Shown: one piece after another, positions 27,511 through 38,873 of the stretch
Position numbering within the stretch: position 1 is the stretch's first letter
Layout: every line of letters begins with the position of its first letter
Source: Pseudomonadota bacterium
Lineage (GTDB): Bacteria > Pseudomonadota > Gammaproteobacteria > Pseudomonadales > Moraxellaceae
Assembly: GCA_021833365.1 (NCBI GenBank)
Contig: JAKBFV010000009.1
Location: 1 to 48,398, forward strand
Reading direction: 5' to 3'
DNA: 48,398 nt
Position numbers and translations under genes: made by a program
Notes under the pieces: generated by a model
Seen by the model: only the letters and a program-made list of their open reading frames with translations
Told to the model about the DNA's origin: nothing
Database searches by the model: none

Positions 27511-29496
27511 ATGAGTCTGTTTCGACAAGTATTGCTCGTCTTGCTGGCGACTTGCGTTCTGGTGGCGGGTACGGGGTTTACCGTCTCGCTCTTGCAGGCG
27601 CGCTCTTCTTTGCAGATGCAGCTGTCGGCAGCGGCGGAGGATACGGCGCACTCGCTCGGCCTCTCTTTGGTGCCGGCTTTACAGCGTCATGATCAGGCAC
27701 TCGCCGACACCATGATGCGTGCCATTTTTGATCGTGGTTACTATCGCCGCATCGTTTTGCTCGATCCCGCCGGGCATGTCTTGCACCTCTATGAATCCGC
27801 CTGGAATGGCGAGGATGTGCCAGCCTGGTTTCGTCATCTGCTGGTGTTGCAGGCGCAATCTGCTTTGACTCAGATCGACGCCGGTTGGGTGCAGCAGGGC
27901 AGTCTGATCGTCGAGAGCAGTGCCGGGGAAGCCTATCGCCAGATGTGGGCGATGGCGGTGCAGGAAGCGCAGATGGATCTTCTGGTGACGCTCATGCTGA
28001 TCCTGGTCGCCTACGTTGCCTTGCGCTGGATGACGCATCCACTCAAAGCCATCGAGATGCAGGCGCAGGCCATCATGCGACGGGAGTTTGTCGAGATCGA
28101 GAGCATGCCGCATACGCGCGAACTGCGCCAGGTGGTGCAGGCGATGAACCGCATGTCGCGGCAGGTGAGCGCCCTCGTCGACGATCTTTTGCACCAGGTC
28201 GAGTCCTTGCGGCAACAGGCCTATGTCGATGCGGTCACCGGTTTGGCCAATCAGCGTGCCTTCGACAATGGTCTGGCGGCGCGACTGGCGGATTCTGAGT
28301 CGCGCAGCATCGGCGCCATGATCATTTTGCAGGTGGACGAGTTTGCCCGCCTGAATGCGCGTGTCGGCAGCGATCTCGCCGATCAGTTGCTCGTGCAGAT
28401 CGCCGGTCGCTTTAGCCATCTGGCGCAGGAGTATCCGGCGGCCCTGGTGGCGCGCCGGCATGGCGCCGATTTCGTGGCTTTTCTCCCGGGTTTGCAGAAG
28501 GAAGCGGCAGAGTCCTGTCTCGATGCGCTGTTGCGCGCTGTCGCCAGTTTGCCCCTGGTTGGCGAGTGGCAAGATCTCGTTTACTACGCCGGTATGGCTT
28601 ACGGCGATCTCGACAGTGAGCCCGGCGAGCTGTTACCGCGCGCCAGCGTCGCCTTGCGCCTGGCGCGCGAAGGCGGTGTGCGCGGCAGCCATATTCTGCA
28701 GGCGAGCTCCCTGCAGTCGCATGCGCTCAGTCTTCTCGGCCATGGTCTCGATAGCTGGCGAGCGCGCCTCGATCTGCTCCTGCAGCAGGATCGTCTCTGT
28801 CTTTTTTATCAGCCTTGTGTCGATTTTTCAGGAGGATTGCTGCACAAGGAGATTCTCGTGCGCCTTGACGTCGACGGGCATCTGTTGATGGCGGCGCACC
28901 TGTTGCCCCTGGTCGAGCGCCTCGGCTGGGAGGGGCGCCTCGATGCCATGGTGCTCGACAAGGTCTTGCGCTATCAGCGCGATGCTGCCACCTTGGGGCT
29001 GCCTCTCGATCGCCTGAGCGTCAATCTGTCGCCTTACTCGCTGCGCTCTGCCGCGATCCGGCAGGAGATCATGGCGCGCTTGCAACGGGATGAAGAGCTC
29101 TTGCCCATGCTGCAGATCGAAGTCGCTGAATCGGCTTTGGTACTGGCGCCGCAGGCCGTGCGCGAGTTCGCGACCTGGCTTGAAAAAGCCGGTTCCGGGC
29201 TGGTCATCGATCGCTACGCCATGCGTCAGCAGAGCCTGGCAGTCCTCGGCTCCTTGTCGCTGCGCGCCATCAAACTCGATATGGCGTTGGTGCGCGACGT
29301 CGCCGACAATCCGGATCATCGCTTCCTGCTCAGCACTTTGCGCCATGCCGCCCATAGTCGGGATATGTTGTTGTTGGCCGACAGTGTAGAATCGATGGAA
29401 CAATGGCAAGTGCTCAAGGGTCTGAAGATCGACGGTGGCCAGGGCTTCCTGCTCGCCCGGCCGATGGCCCTGGAAGTGTTGCCGCATGCCATTTGA
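27511..29496 (+). CDS. lapD: LapD-type c-di-GMP receptor, degenerate GGDEF-EAL
   Basis: A 661-residue inner-membrane protein: membrane segment at about 5-27, periplasmic LapD/MoxY-type domain to about 155, second membrane segment at about 156-172, HAMP-like region, GGDEF domain and EAL domain. The GGDEF signature reads RHGADF (316-321) and the EAL motif reads KEIL (446-449), so both enzymatic sites are degraded, as expected for a receptor that binds c-di-GMP without making or cutting it. In its bound state LapD holds LapG through the periplasmic domain and so protects the adhesin. An AGGAGG site precedes the start. Confidence 0.93.
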   Translation: MSLFRQVLLVLLATCVLVAGTGFTVSLLQARSSLQMQLSAAAEDTAHSLGLSLVPALQRHDQALADTMMRAIFDRGYYRRIVLLDPAGHVLHLYESAWNGEDVPAWFRHLLVLQAQSALTQIDAGWVQQGSLIVESSAGEAYRQMWAMAVQEAQMDLLVTLMLILVAYVALRWMTHPLKAIEMQAQAIMRREFVEIESMPHTRELRQVVQAMNRMSRQVSALVDDLLHQVESLRQQAYVDAVTGLANQRAFDNGLAARLADSESRSIGAMIILQVDEFARLNARVGSDLADQLLVQIAGRFSHLAQEYPAALVARRHGADFVAFLPGLQKEAAESCLDALLRAVASLPLVGEWQDLVYYAGMAYGDLDSEPGELLPRASVALRLAREGGVRGSHILQASSLQSHALSLLGHGLDSWRARLDLLLQQDRLCLFYQPCVDFSGGLLHKEILVRLDVDGHLLMAAHLLPLVERLGWEGRLDAMVLDKVLRYQRDAATLGLPLDRLSVNLSPYSLRSAAIRQEIMARLQRDEELLPMLQIEVAESALVLAPQAVREFATWLEKAGSGLVIDRYAMRQQSLAVLGSLSLRAIKLDMALVRDVADNPDHRFLLSTLRHAAHSRDMLLLADSVESMEQWQVLKGLKIDGGQGFLLARPMALEVLPHAI

Positions 29497-29507
29497 AGGT
29501 GAATGTC

Positions 29508-30488
29508 GTGTCGGATGGTGATGTCGGTCTGTATGGATGGCAGTTGCGCTGGGCACGCTGGCGGGAACAGCCGCGCGCACGGGTCGCGCTCCTGGTGGCG
29601 GCGGGACTGGGTTTGATGCTGCTCCTGGCGCTCGTCGTCGGTGTCTACGAGAGTCGCGCGCCGGCGCTCATCCAGGTTGAGCCGGCGCCGACCCTGGCGC
29701 CGGGTGTCCTTCTGGCGCAGACGACGGCGCGTGTGGCGCAGGCGCTCTACGACAAGCCGGGAGGCTATCTCGCCAATGACCTGACGCCGCCCGGTGTATG
29801 GCTGGATGATATGCCGCACTGGGAGCTCGGTGTTCTCGCCGAGGTGCGCACCATGGTGCATGCCTTGCATGAGCAGTGGGGGCTGTCACATGCTGAGTAT
29901 GTCGAAGATGACGATCTCAGCCGCGCCGATACTGATTTTGCCGTCGATGCGCAAAGCTGGTGGTTTCCACGCCCTGAACGGGAGTTTGAGCATGGCGTCG
30001 TCGCCTTGCAAGGCTATGCCGGTCGCCTCGCGCTACGCCCACAGCAAGCTGTTTTTCTGGCGCGCGACGCCGCTTTGCGTCAATACCTGGCGGAGGTCAA
30101 TGACGATCTCGGACGGATGTCAGCGCATTTGAACGCCGCCGTGCCGCAGGTCGGTGCCGAGGGTGATCGCATCGTCGCGCAACCGACGACTTCCTGGTGG
30201 CGTATCGACGATGTTTTCTATGAGGCGCGTGGACGCTGCTGGGCCCTGGTGCCGCTATTGCAGGCGCTCAACAGCGAGTATGCATCGACCCTGCAGCAAC
30301 GGCATGCCGAGCTCAGCATGCGGGCGGCCATCCATGAGCTGGAGGCGACGCAGCAGACTCTGTGGAGTCCGATGGTGCTCAATGGCAGTGGCTTCGGCCT
30401 CTTCGCCAATCATTCGCTCACCCTGGCCAACTACATCGATCGCGCGCATCTCGATCTTGCTGATGTCGTCAGTCAGCTCAATCCTTGA
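29508..30488 (+). CDS. DUF2333 family membrane-anchored protein
   Basis: About 326 residues with one membrane segment (about 25-46, ARVALLVAAGLGLMLLLALVV) and a large extracytoplasmic part. GYLANDLTPPGVWLDDMPHWELGVL and the WWRIDDVFYEARGRCWAL motif are characteristic of DUF2333, a gammaproteobacterial family with no known function. GTG at 29508 is chosen because GAAGGTGA (29495-29502) lies five bases upstream and overlaps the lapD stop, which implies coupling with lapD; the long frame would overlap lapD by almost 100 bases. Confidence 0.82.
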   Translation: MSDGDVGLYGWQLRWARWREQPRARVALLVAAGLGLMLLLALVVGVYESRAPALIQVEPAPTLAPGVLLAQTTARVAQALYDKPGGYLANDLTPPGVWLDDMPHWELGVLAEVRTMVHALHEQWGLSHAEYVEDDDLSRADTDFAVDAQSWWFPRPEREFEHGVVALQGYAGRLALRPQQAVFLARDAALRQYLAEVNDDLGRMSAHLNAAVPQVGAEGDRIVAQPTTSWWRIDDVFYEARGRCWALVPLLQALNSEYASTLQQRHAELSMRAAIHELEATQQTLWSPMVLNGSGFGLFANHSLTLANYIDRAHLDLADVVSQLNP

Positions 30489-30801
30489 GCGGTGATTCGT
30501 TGCGCTGGGGTGCGGGGAAGGGCGTGACGACCTTGTCGCTGTCCCTGAATTCGCGTAGCCGTGCCTCGCCGCGTTTTTTCACCCGGTCGATGCGCAAGAT
30601 GGTGTGTTGCGGCAGCAGGCAGCTCTCGCTGTCGCCGAATTCATGACGCAGTTTCTCTTCGTCGAGGTTGACCAGGATCTGTTCGGCACTGCCCAGTTGC
30701 AGGCCGGATATTTCGATGAACCCAAAGAGTTCGCTGCTGCGCACCTGTTCGGCGTAGATCTCGTAAACACGTTGATGGTTATGAAAGATCACCTTATACA
30801 T
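30478..30801 (-). CDS. DUF1820 family small protein
   Basis: A 107-residue soluble protein beginning MYKVIFHNHQRVYEIYAEQV, with GFIEISGLQ and SCLLPQHTILRIDRVKKRGEA, matching the DUF1820 family of Pseudomonas-like bacteria. The function is unknown. Its 3' end overlaps the end of the DUF2333 gene by 11 bases on the opposite strand. The start at 30801 is preferred over 30846 because it gives the conserved N-terminus. Confidence 0.85.
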   Translation of the reverse strand: MYKVIFHNHQRVYEIYAEQVRSSELFGFIEISGLQLGSAEQILVNLDEEKLRHEFGDSESCLLPQHTILRIDRVKKRGEARLREFRDSDKVVTPFPAPQRNESPLKD

Positions 30802-31006
30802 GGTGGGTGGGTCCTGGTCGCTCGGCGGATGAAATGGGTTTGGCACTCTCGGCAGAGATATGGGGGCGGCAACATCAAGGTCAAGGGCGGGTGGCGCTGC
30901 CCAGTCATCGCCCTCAGCCGTGGATCGCCTGGGATGCGTGATTTTTTAGGCTTGTGCTGCTCTTTTCTCTTGCATTTTTTGCGCTTCTCAGACAGTCTTG
31001 GCGGCA

Positions 31007-31035
31007 TCGTCAACGAAGGATTGTGGTTGTATAAG
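31007..31035 (+). promoter_or_regulatory. Possible promoter for the cold-shock gene
   Basis: TCGTCA (31007-31012), a 17-base spacer and TATAAG (31030-31035). A start near 31042 would give a leader of about 170 bases before the cold-shock gene, similar in length to the E. coli cspA leader. The -35 match is only four of six. The remainder of 30802-31006 shows nothing I can name. Confidence 0.4.
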
Positions 31036-31112
31036 CCGCAAGACGGGGTGAACGATGTGGGCATTCCTTGATTTTCATGGGCTTAGCTCGTGAAAGTGGA
31101 GGAGATGCTAGG

Positions 31113-31123
31113 TGGCGTACAGA
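31113..31123 (+). promoter_or_regulatory. Cold-box-like element in the csp leader
   Basis: TGGCGTACAGA matches ten of the eleven bases of the E. coli cspA cold box (TGACGTACAGA), 87 bases before the cold-shock start codon and on the coding strand. In E. coli the cold box lies at the very 5' end of the leader and takes part in autoregulation and mRNA folding. Its presence in front of a csp gene makes chance unlikely. Confidence 0.65.
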
Positions 31124-31210
31124 AACACTCCGGTGTGCGGCTGCAAGAAGCTACTTCCGGCGATGGGGCTGTACCGTGTTGCGTTGCTTAGTTGCTAGAG
31201 GAAGTTCGTC

Positions 31211-31423
31211 ATGTCAAACCGTGAAAAAGGCACGGTCAAGTGGTTCAATGATTCCAAAGGTTTTGGATTCATCCGTCGTGAAGCCGGGGAAGATGTTTTC
31301 GTTCATTTCCGCGCCATCCGTGGCCAGGGTCACCGTTCCCTGCGCGATGGTCAGCGTGTGGAGTTCACCGTGGTCAAGGGCGACAAGGGCTTTCAGGCCG
31401 AAGACGTTCTTGCTCTCGACTGA
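31211..31423 (+). CDS. CspA-family cold-shock protein
   Basis: A 70-residue single cold-shock domain. Both RNA-binding motifs are intact: KGFGFI (RNP1) and DVFVHF (RNP2), after [11 protein letters not shown]. It binds single-stranded RNA and DNA and melts RNA structure, chiefly at low temperature. AGAGGAAG precedes the start. A long leader with a cold-box match and a downstream hairpin make it an independent unit. A very similar domain is fused to a membrane protein in the next gene. Confidence 0.96.
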   Translation: MSNREKGTVKWFNDSKGFGFIRREAGEDVFVHFRAIRGQGHRSLRDGQRVEFTVVKGDKGFQAEDVLALD

Positions 31424-31437
31424 GCGATCGTGCTGCG

Positions 31438-31470
31438 ACGACCGGCTTTCACAGCCGGTCGTGTCTTTCG
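31438..31470 (+). terminator. Hairpin terminator after the cold-shock gene
   Basis: A perfect 10-base-pair stem ACGACCGGCT / AGCCGGTCGT with the five-base loop TTCAC, starting 15 bases after the csp stop and followed by a weakly T-rich stretch (GTCTTTCG). Confidence 0.7.
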
Positions 31471-31563
31471 ATCTGAAGCGTCGATCTCCCTTTTCATTCA
31501 TCTCCCTGTCGGCGCCCTCATCGCGACTTCAGGTTTTTTGTCTTTACAAGACAGGTTAGTGCC

Positions 31564-32157
31564 ATGCTGAAAAAGCGACTTGTCATGACCCTCATCTATC
31601 TCTTTCTCGCCCTCGACAGCCTCGGTGTCGGTGTGCTTGCTCTGTTCGCGCCGACCTGGTCGCAGCAGCATTTTCTATCCTGGGCGGTGGTGGCGAGTCC
31701 GGCGCTGGTGCGTCTGTGGGCTTGTGGGTTGTTGTTGCAGTTGCCCCTGTTCCTGTGGTGCGCACGGCATCTGCGGCAACGCATGCCGATTCATCTGAGT
31801 CTGGTGGCTTTCGCTCTTGCCCAGGTGCTCGTCGCCTGGACGGCGACGCCGCGCGGCGCATGGTCGCCACTGACGCTGTTGCAGCTCATCCTTCCCACCC
31901 TGCTCCTGCTCCTGCTCGCCCTGCCACCTTTGCCCCTGCGTCCGCGCGGTCCGCGTGAGCAGGGCGTGGTCAAGTGGTTCAATGCGACCAAGGGTTTTGG
32001 TTTCATCACGCGTGCCGGCGGCGAGGATGTCTTCGTTCACTATCGCAATATTCGTGGCGAAGGGCATCGCACCTTGCGTGAAGGGCAACGGGTCAGCTTT
32101 GTCGTGGTGACCGGCGAAAAAGGCTTGCAAGCGGATGACGTGCAGGCGATCGGCTGA
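31564..32157 (+). CDS. Membrane protein with C-terminal cold-shock domain
   Basis: A 197-residue fusion. Residues 1-125 hold about four hydrophobic segments (roughly 8-29, 43-66, 77-92, 101-121). After a short basic linker (LRPRGPRE) a full cold-shock domain occupies 133-197, with KGFGFI and DVFVHY intact. The domain would face the cytoplasm and could tether RNA binding to the inner membrane. The domain is very like the free cold-shock protein just upstream, including a 17-base identical DNA run. The gene ends two bases before the longest frame of the helicase, so the two are probably co-transcribed. The role is unknown. Confidence 0.85.
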   Translation: MLKKRLVMTLIYLFLALDSLGVGVLALFAPTWSQQHFLSWAVVASPALVRLWACGLLLQLPLFLWCARHLRQRMPIHLSLVAFALAQVLVAWTATPRGAWSPLTLLQLILPTLLLLLLALPPLPLRPRGPREQGVVKWFNATKGFGFITRAGGEDVFVHYRNIRGEGHRTLREGQRVSFVVVTGEKGLQADDVQAIG

Positions 32158-32180
32158 ATATGAGTATCGAGGTGGATGGG

Positions 32181-33404
32181 ATGCAGGCGCGCGAAGAGGC
32201 CGTGGTTCCGGCGGGTAAGACCTCCTTCGAGGAGCTGAATCTGCAGCAACCGCTGTTGCAGGCTTTGCGTGAACTCGGGTTTCCTTACTGTACGCCGATC
32301 CAGGCGGCGGTCTTGCGTTACTCGCTTGGTGGCCATGACGCCATCGGCAGGGCGCAGACCGGTACCGGCAAGACGGCGGCCTTCCTGCTCACCGTCCTCA
32401 ATGATCTGCTGCGCAATCCCTTGCCGACCGATGTGCGCTATGCCGGCGAACCGCGTGCCCTGATTCTGGCGCCGACGCGTGAGCTGGCGCTGCAGATCGC
32501 CAAGGACGCGAAGGCTCTGGCGCAATACACGTCGTTCAAGGTTCTCACCCTGCTCGGCGGCATGGACTACGACAAGCAGCGCCAGGCTCTGCACCAGCAG
32601 TTCATCGACATCGTTGTGGCGACGCCGGGGCGCTTGCTCGATTTTGCCAGCAAGCAGGATATTTTTCTCGATCAGGTCGAAATTCTCGTCATCGATGAGG
32701 CCGATCGCATGCTCGACATGGGCTTCATTCCCGACGTCAAGCGCATCGTGCGGCAGCTGCCGGCGAAGACGCATCGGCAGACCATGCTGTTCTCGGCGAC
32801 TTTCACCCAGGATGTCGTGCAGCTGGCGCGGCAGTGGACAGTGAACGCCGTGCGTATCGAGATCGAGCCTGAGCAGGTGACGACCGATCAGGTCGAGCAG
32901 AAAGTCTACATCCTGACCAATGATCAAAAAGTGGTCCTGCTCTACAATCTGATCGAGCAGGAGAATCTCGATCGCGTCATCGTTTTTGCCAATCGTCGCG
33001 ATCAGGTGCGTAAGCTCACCGACACCCTGAAAGCGCATCATATCAGTTGTGCTCTGCTGTCCGGTGAGGTGCCGCAAGATCGCCGCATCAAGACCCTGGA
33101 GGGTTTCCGCGAGGGGCGCATCAAGGTGCTGGTGGCGACCGACGTGGCCGGGCGTGGCATCCATATCGATGGCGTCAGCCATGTCGTCAACTTCACCTTG
33201 CCAGAGCAGCCGGAAGACTATGTGCACCGTATCGGTCGCACCGGTCGTGCTGGCGCGCGTGGGGTCAGCATCAGTTTCGCCAGCGAGGATGATGCTTTTT
33301 TGCTGCCCGAGATCGAGAAGGCGATCGGCCGGCGTCTGGAGTGCGAGTACCCGCCGCAACAGCTGCTCGCGGCCATTCCGCCACGGCGCTCGCACGAGCG
33401 CTGA
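32181..33404 (+). CDS. rhlB: DEAD-box RNA helicase, RhlB-like
   Basis: About 407 residues with the complete DEAD-box set: [19 protein letters not shown] (Q motif), AQTGTGKT (58-65), [53 protein letters not shown] and [13 protein letters not shown]. The core and short C-terminus fit RhlB best, which unwinds RNA for degradosome decay; the basic tail of E. coli RhlB is lacking, so the symbol is tentative. GAGGTGG lies five bases before ATG 32181; an in-frame ATG at 32160 is the alternative and has no ribosome site. Confidence 0.85.
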   Translation: MQAREEAVVPAGKTSFEELNLQQPLLQALRELGFPYCTPIQAAVLRYSLGGHDAIGRAQTGTGKTAAFLLTVLNDLLRNPLPTDVRYAGEPRALILAPTRELALQIAKDAKALAQYTSFKVLTLLGGMDYDKQRQALHQQFIDIVVATPGRLLDFASKQDIFLDQVEILVIDEADRMLDMGFIPDVKRIVRQLPAKTHRQTMLFSATFTQDVVQLARQWTVNAVRIEIEPEQVTTDQVEQKVYILTNDQKVVLLYNLIEQENLDRVIVFANRRDQVRKLTDTLKAHHISCALLSGEVPQDRRIKTLEGFREGRIKVLVATDVAGRGIHIDGVSHVVNFTLPEQPEDYVHRIGRTGRAGARGVSISFASEDDAFLLPEIEKAIGRRLECEYPPQQLLAAIPPRRSHER

Positions 33405-33599
33405 TACCCGGCTGGCTGGCGATGCCTGGCAAGGCGGGCAAGGCGATAGACGGCCGATGGCAAAGAAATCGTCGGGAAAGACGAGGCGTGTCGCCTGTGG
33501 GGCGATGGATGCGACGGTTTCTGTGCTGAGTGTGCTGAAGATGGTGAAGCCGGCTTGTGAGGGCGCGACTGCGTCTTCTCGATGCGTGTCGATACGCGC

Positions 33600-33676
<77 letters not shown>

Positions 33677-33699
33677 TGTACGTGTGTTGCGAGGCGCGC

Positions 33700-33728
33700 A
33701 TTTTACAGTTTCAAGTGCGCCTTGCCTA
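33700..33728 (-). promoter_or_regulatory. Putative promoter of tRNA-Pro
   Basis: On the minus strand: TAGGCA, a 17-base spacer, then TAAAAT, with the -10 element 23 bases before the mature tRNA 5' end. Four of six bases match the -35 consensus and five of six match the -10 consensus. Confidence 0.5.
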
Positions 33729-33830
33729 GGCCTTTTGATCGCATCCTTGAACTATTTTTGTGGCGGCGCCTGATGCACGCATGGGCGTCATAGGCTAGGA
33801 TGGCTGCACTTTTTCCGGGTGATCGGTTTT

Positions 33831-34805
33831 ATGTCGTCGACCAATGAATTTGAGCGTATTTTCACCGTCGTGACGCCTTCGTTCGCGGCGGTCGATGCAG
33901 TGATCCGGCAGCGCCTCGAAGCGCAGCTTCCCCTGATCAATGATGTCGTCGATTATATCGTCGGCGGTGGCGGCAAACGTCTGCGCCCACTCGTTTGCCT
34001 GCTGGCGGCGCGTGCCTGCGGCTACGCCGGTGAACTGCACGTCGAGGTGGCGGCGACGGTCGAGATTCTGCATACGGCGACCCTGTTGCATGATGATGTC
34101 GTCGATGCCTCCGGCCTGCGCCGCGGGCGTGCCACGGTCAATGCGCGCTGGGGCAATCCGGCGGCGGTTCTGATCGGTGATTATCTCATCTCGCGTGCCT
34201 TTCAGATGATCGTCGCGCTGGGCCATCCTGATGTCCTGGCGGTCATGGCGAGCAGTACCTGTGTTATCTCGGAAGGCGAGGTGCTGCAATTGGTGACGCA
34301 GCGCGATCCGCATACGACGGAAGAGCGCTATATGCAGGTCATCCATGGCAAGACGGCGAAGATGTTCGAGGCCGCCGCTGAAGGCGGCTGTGTCCTCGGT
34401 GATCAGCGCTATCGTCAGGCCATGGTGCTCTATGCGCGTCATCTCGGTGCGGCCTTCCAGATCATCGATGACGTGCTCGACTATACATCGTCGAGTGGTG
34501 AGCTGGGCAAGAACGTCGGTGATGATCTCGCCGAGGGCAAGCCCACTTTGCCGCTGATTCAGGCCATGAAGGTGGCAGCGCCGCAAGACGCCGAACTGAT
34601 CCGGGAGGCGATACGGCATGGTGGTCTCGATCATCTGCAGCGTATCATCGCGATCGTGCGCGACTGTGGCGCCGTCGATTATGCGCATCAGGTGGCGGCG
34701 CGCGAGTCGCAGTTGGCCGTGGCTGCTCTGGCGCAGGTGCCAGCTTCACCGTACCGGCAGGCGATGATCGACCTCGCGGAAATGGCCCTGCGACGTGCAC
34801 ACTGA
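33831..34805 (+). CDS. ispB: Polyprenyl diphosphate synthase (octaprenyl type)
   Basis: A 324-residue trans-prenyltransferase that makes the ubiquinone side chain. Seen are GGGGKRLRPLV, the first Asp-rich motif LLHDDVVD (86-92) and the second QIIDDVLDY near 210, with GKNVGDDLAEGKPTLPLI after it. The chain length cannot be read from sequence with certainty. ATG 33831 gives the typical N-terminus; a GTG at 33819 is the upstream alternative. rplU follows 113 bases downstream from its own promoter. Confidence 0.94.
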   Translation: MSSTNEFERIFTVVTPSFAAVDAVIRQRLEAQLPLINDVVDYIVGGGGKRLRPLVCLLAARACGYAGELHVEVAATVEILHTATLLHDDVVDASGLRRGRATVNARWGNPAAVLIGDYLISRAFQMIVALGHPDVLAVMASSTCVISEGEVLQLVTQRDPHTTEERYMQVIHGKTAKMFEAAAEGGCVLGDQRYRQAMVLYARHLGAAFQIIDDVLDYTSSSGELGKNVGDDLAEGKPTLPLIQAMKVAAPQDAELIREAIRHGGLDHLQRIIAIVRDCGAVDYAHQVAARESQLAVAALAQVPASPYRQAMIDLAEMALRRAH

Positions 34806-34826
34806 GCGCTGTTGATGTAAAGAGGC

Positions 34827-34855
34827 TTGCGTGGTCGAGGTCTTTTGCGTAGAAT
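34827..34855 (+). promoter_or_regulatory. Promoter of rplU-rpmA
   Basis: TTGCGT (34827-34832), a 17-base spacer and TAGAAT (34850-34855), located 63 bases before the L21 start codon. Both elements are near consensus and the spacing is ideal. Confidence 0.7.
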
Positions 34856-34918
34856 CACGCGCCTTCGGATTTTGCTGGGCCGACGCTCGCCCTTTATCTC
34901 GCTTGGAGACATAGAATC

Positions 34919-35230
34919 ATGTACGCGGTTATCAAAAGCGGTGGCAAGCAGCACCGTGTGGTGCAGGGCGAGACCCTGAAGGTCGAGTTGATCGACGCCG
35001 AACCCGGTCAGTCGCTGACGCTCAAAGATGTGCTCATGCTCGTCGATGGCCAGGACATCCGTATCGGTACGCCGGTCGTCGATGGCGCCACCGTCGTCGC
35101 CGAAGTCGTGCGCCACGGTCGTCATGACAAGGTGCGTATCGTCAAGATGCGTCGCCGTAAGCACTATCGCAAGCAGGCCGGTCACCGCCAGTGGTTCACC
35201 GAGCTCAAAATCACCGGCATCAACGCCTGA
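34919..35230 (+). CDS. rplU: 50S ribosomal protein L21
   Basis: A 103-residue protein with [14 protein letters not shown] at the N-terminus and [23 protein letters not shown] near the end, both invariant in L21. It binds 23S rRNA in the large subunit. The L27 gene follows 20 bases later. Confidence 0.98.
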   Translation: MYAVIKSGGKQHRVVQGETLKVELIDAEPGQSLTLKDVLMLVDGQDIRIGTPVVDGATVVAEVVRHGRHDKVRIVKMRRRKHYRKQAGHRQWFTELKITGINA

Positions 35231-35250
35231 TGGCGTGGGAGTGTTAAGCA

Positions 35251-35511
35251 ATGGCACATAAAAAGGCAGGCGGTTCAACCCGCAATGGTCGCGATTCTGA
35301 ATCGAAGCGCTTGGGTGTGAAGATCTACGGTGGTCAGGTCGTGCGCGCCGGTAATATCATCGTGCGTCAGCGTGGCACCCAGTTCCGCGCCGGCGTCAAC
35401 GTCGGCATGGGTCGTGATCACACTTTGTTCGCGACCGCCGATGGCCGCGTCGAGTTCGTCGTCAAGGGTCCGCAGGGGCGCCGTTACGTCACTGTCGTCG
35501 ACGCTGGCTGA
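35251..35511 (+). CDS. rpmA: 50S ribosomal protein L27
   Basis: An 86-residue protein, [22 protein letters not shown] at the N-terminus, then [17 protein letters not shown] and [10 protein letters not shown]. The N-terminal tail reaches the peptidyl transferase centre. Co-transcribed with rplU. Confidence 0.98.
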   Translation: MAHKKAGGSTRNGRDSESKRLGVKIYGGQVVRAGNIIVRQRGTQFRAGVNVGMGRDHTLFATADGRVEFVVKGPQGRRYVTVVDAG

Positions 35512-35544
35512 GCTGGCTGAAGAGTTCCGCGCAGGACGATGTCG

Positions 35545-35576
35545 AGCCCCGCAGTGTCGGGGCTTCGTCATTTTTG
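35545..35576 (+). terminator. Hairpin terminator between rpmA and obgE
   Basis: Stem AGCCCCG / CGGGGCT with loop CAGTGT, then TCGTCA and a run of five T (35571-35575). It begins 33 bases after rpmA and ends just before the obgE ribosome site, so it probably lowers read-through into obgE. Confidence 0.75.
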
Positions 35577-35588
35577 GTGGAGGACTGA

Positions 35589-37917
<2,329 letters not shown>

Positions 37918-37958
37918 AATCTGTTCGCCGGTGCCGCTCGCAGCACCGGCTTCCCTGT

Positions 37959-38708
37959 TCAGACCTTGAAGACGAAGCGTTCCCGCTCAAAACGCAGCTG
38001 CGGATAATAGACACCGTCGGGGGCGCGTTCACCAGCGGCGATGACCATGATCGGCAGGGCATGCGCGTCGAGTTCGAGCAGGCGCGCCAGGCGACGTTCG
38101 TCGAAGCCTTCCATCGGACAGGAATCAAAGCCATGCGCGCGTAGCGCCAGCATGAGGTTCTCTGCCGCCAGGGCCGTGCTCTTGCACGCCCAAAGACGCA
38201 TCTCCTCGCGTGAGCAGGGGCCTTGTGGCACTGGGCGAAAGCGGCTGGACAGGCGGCTGACGCGGCGGCGTAGATGCCCGGCGCTGCTCAAGGGGCCTTG
38301 CGTATAGGCCAGGGGCACGACCATGCGGTAGTACTGCTGGACCAGCTTGGGGATGGGCTGGATAGGAAAGTGCTCGAGGTTGAGGCGGGCATGCTCGCGC
38401 CAGGTGTCGGTGCGCGCGACGACGACGATGAGCTCGGCGGCGCTGGCGGCGGCGTTCTGACCGAGGCAGATGTCGACGAGGGCGCGTTTCTTGGCGGCGG
38501 ACTGCACTTGATAGAAGGCCCACGGCTGTAAGTTGGAACTGTTGGGAGCGAGCAGGGCGAGATCGATGCAGTCGTCGAGTATCTCCTGGGGCAGCGGTCG
38601 GGCGGTGAATTTGCGCACTGAACGACGGCCAGCGATGACCCGCCGCAGGGCGACGGCGTCATTTTCCTGCGGTGCGGGTTCGTGATAGCGGGCGGTCGTG
38701 CGCGACAT
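37959..38708 (-). CDS. Nitroreductase family FMN oxidoreductase
   Basis: A 249-residue flavoprotein. RRSVRKFTARPLPQEIL is the phosphate-binding N-terminal motif, followed by LLAPNSSNLQPWAFYQV and a C-terminal LMLALRAHGFDSCPMEGF, all typical of the family, which reduces nitroaromatics, quinones and similar compounds with NAD(P)H. AGGAG lies seven bases before 38708; the longer frame lacks a site. It is divergent from the tetR gene, and a -10-like TATTAT on its strand (38794-38799) lies next to the inverted repeat described below, so the TetR protein may control it too. Confidence 0.9.
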   Translation of the reverse strand: MSRTTARYHEPAPQENDAVALRRVIAGRRSVRKFTARPLPQEILDDCIDLALLAPNSSNLQPWAFYQVQSAAKKRALVDICLGQNAAASAAELIVVVARTDTWREHARLNLEHFPIQPIPKLVQQYYRMVVPLAYTQGPLSSAGHLRRRVSRLSSRFRPVPQGPCSREEMRLWACKSTALAAENLMLALRAHGFDSCPMEGFDERRLARLLELDAHALPIMVIAAGERAPDGVYYPQLRFERERFVFKV

Positions 38709-38813
38709 GGCGGTACTCCTGAGGGCTTGAGGAGAGAGAGCTTCCGGTATATTTCGATCATTGTCAAAGGGTGGTGCGGGTGTTGCGTCATAAATAATAC
38801 ACAAATAAATCAA

Positions 38814-38829
38814 TCAATCAGTTGATTGA
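38814..38829. promoter_or_regulatory. Probable TetR operator, inverted repeat
   Basis: TCAATCA-gt-TGATTGA, a perfect seven-base inverted repeat with a two-base spacer in the region between the divergent nitroreductase and tetR genes, 45 bases before the tetR start. It lies at the expected -35 position of the nitroreductase promoter. Binding by the neighbouring TetR protein is inferred from position and symmetry. Confidence 0.6.
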
Positions 38830-38873
38830 GAGGGATTTCCGGCCTAAGATGCTCGCACTGGAGGACTGATCTC

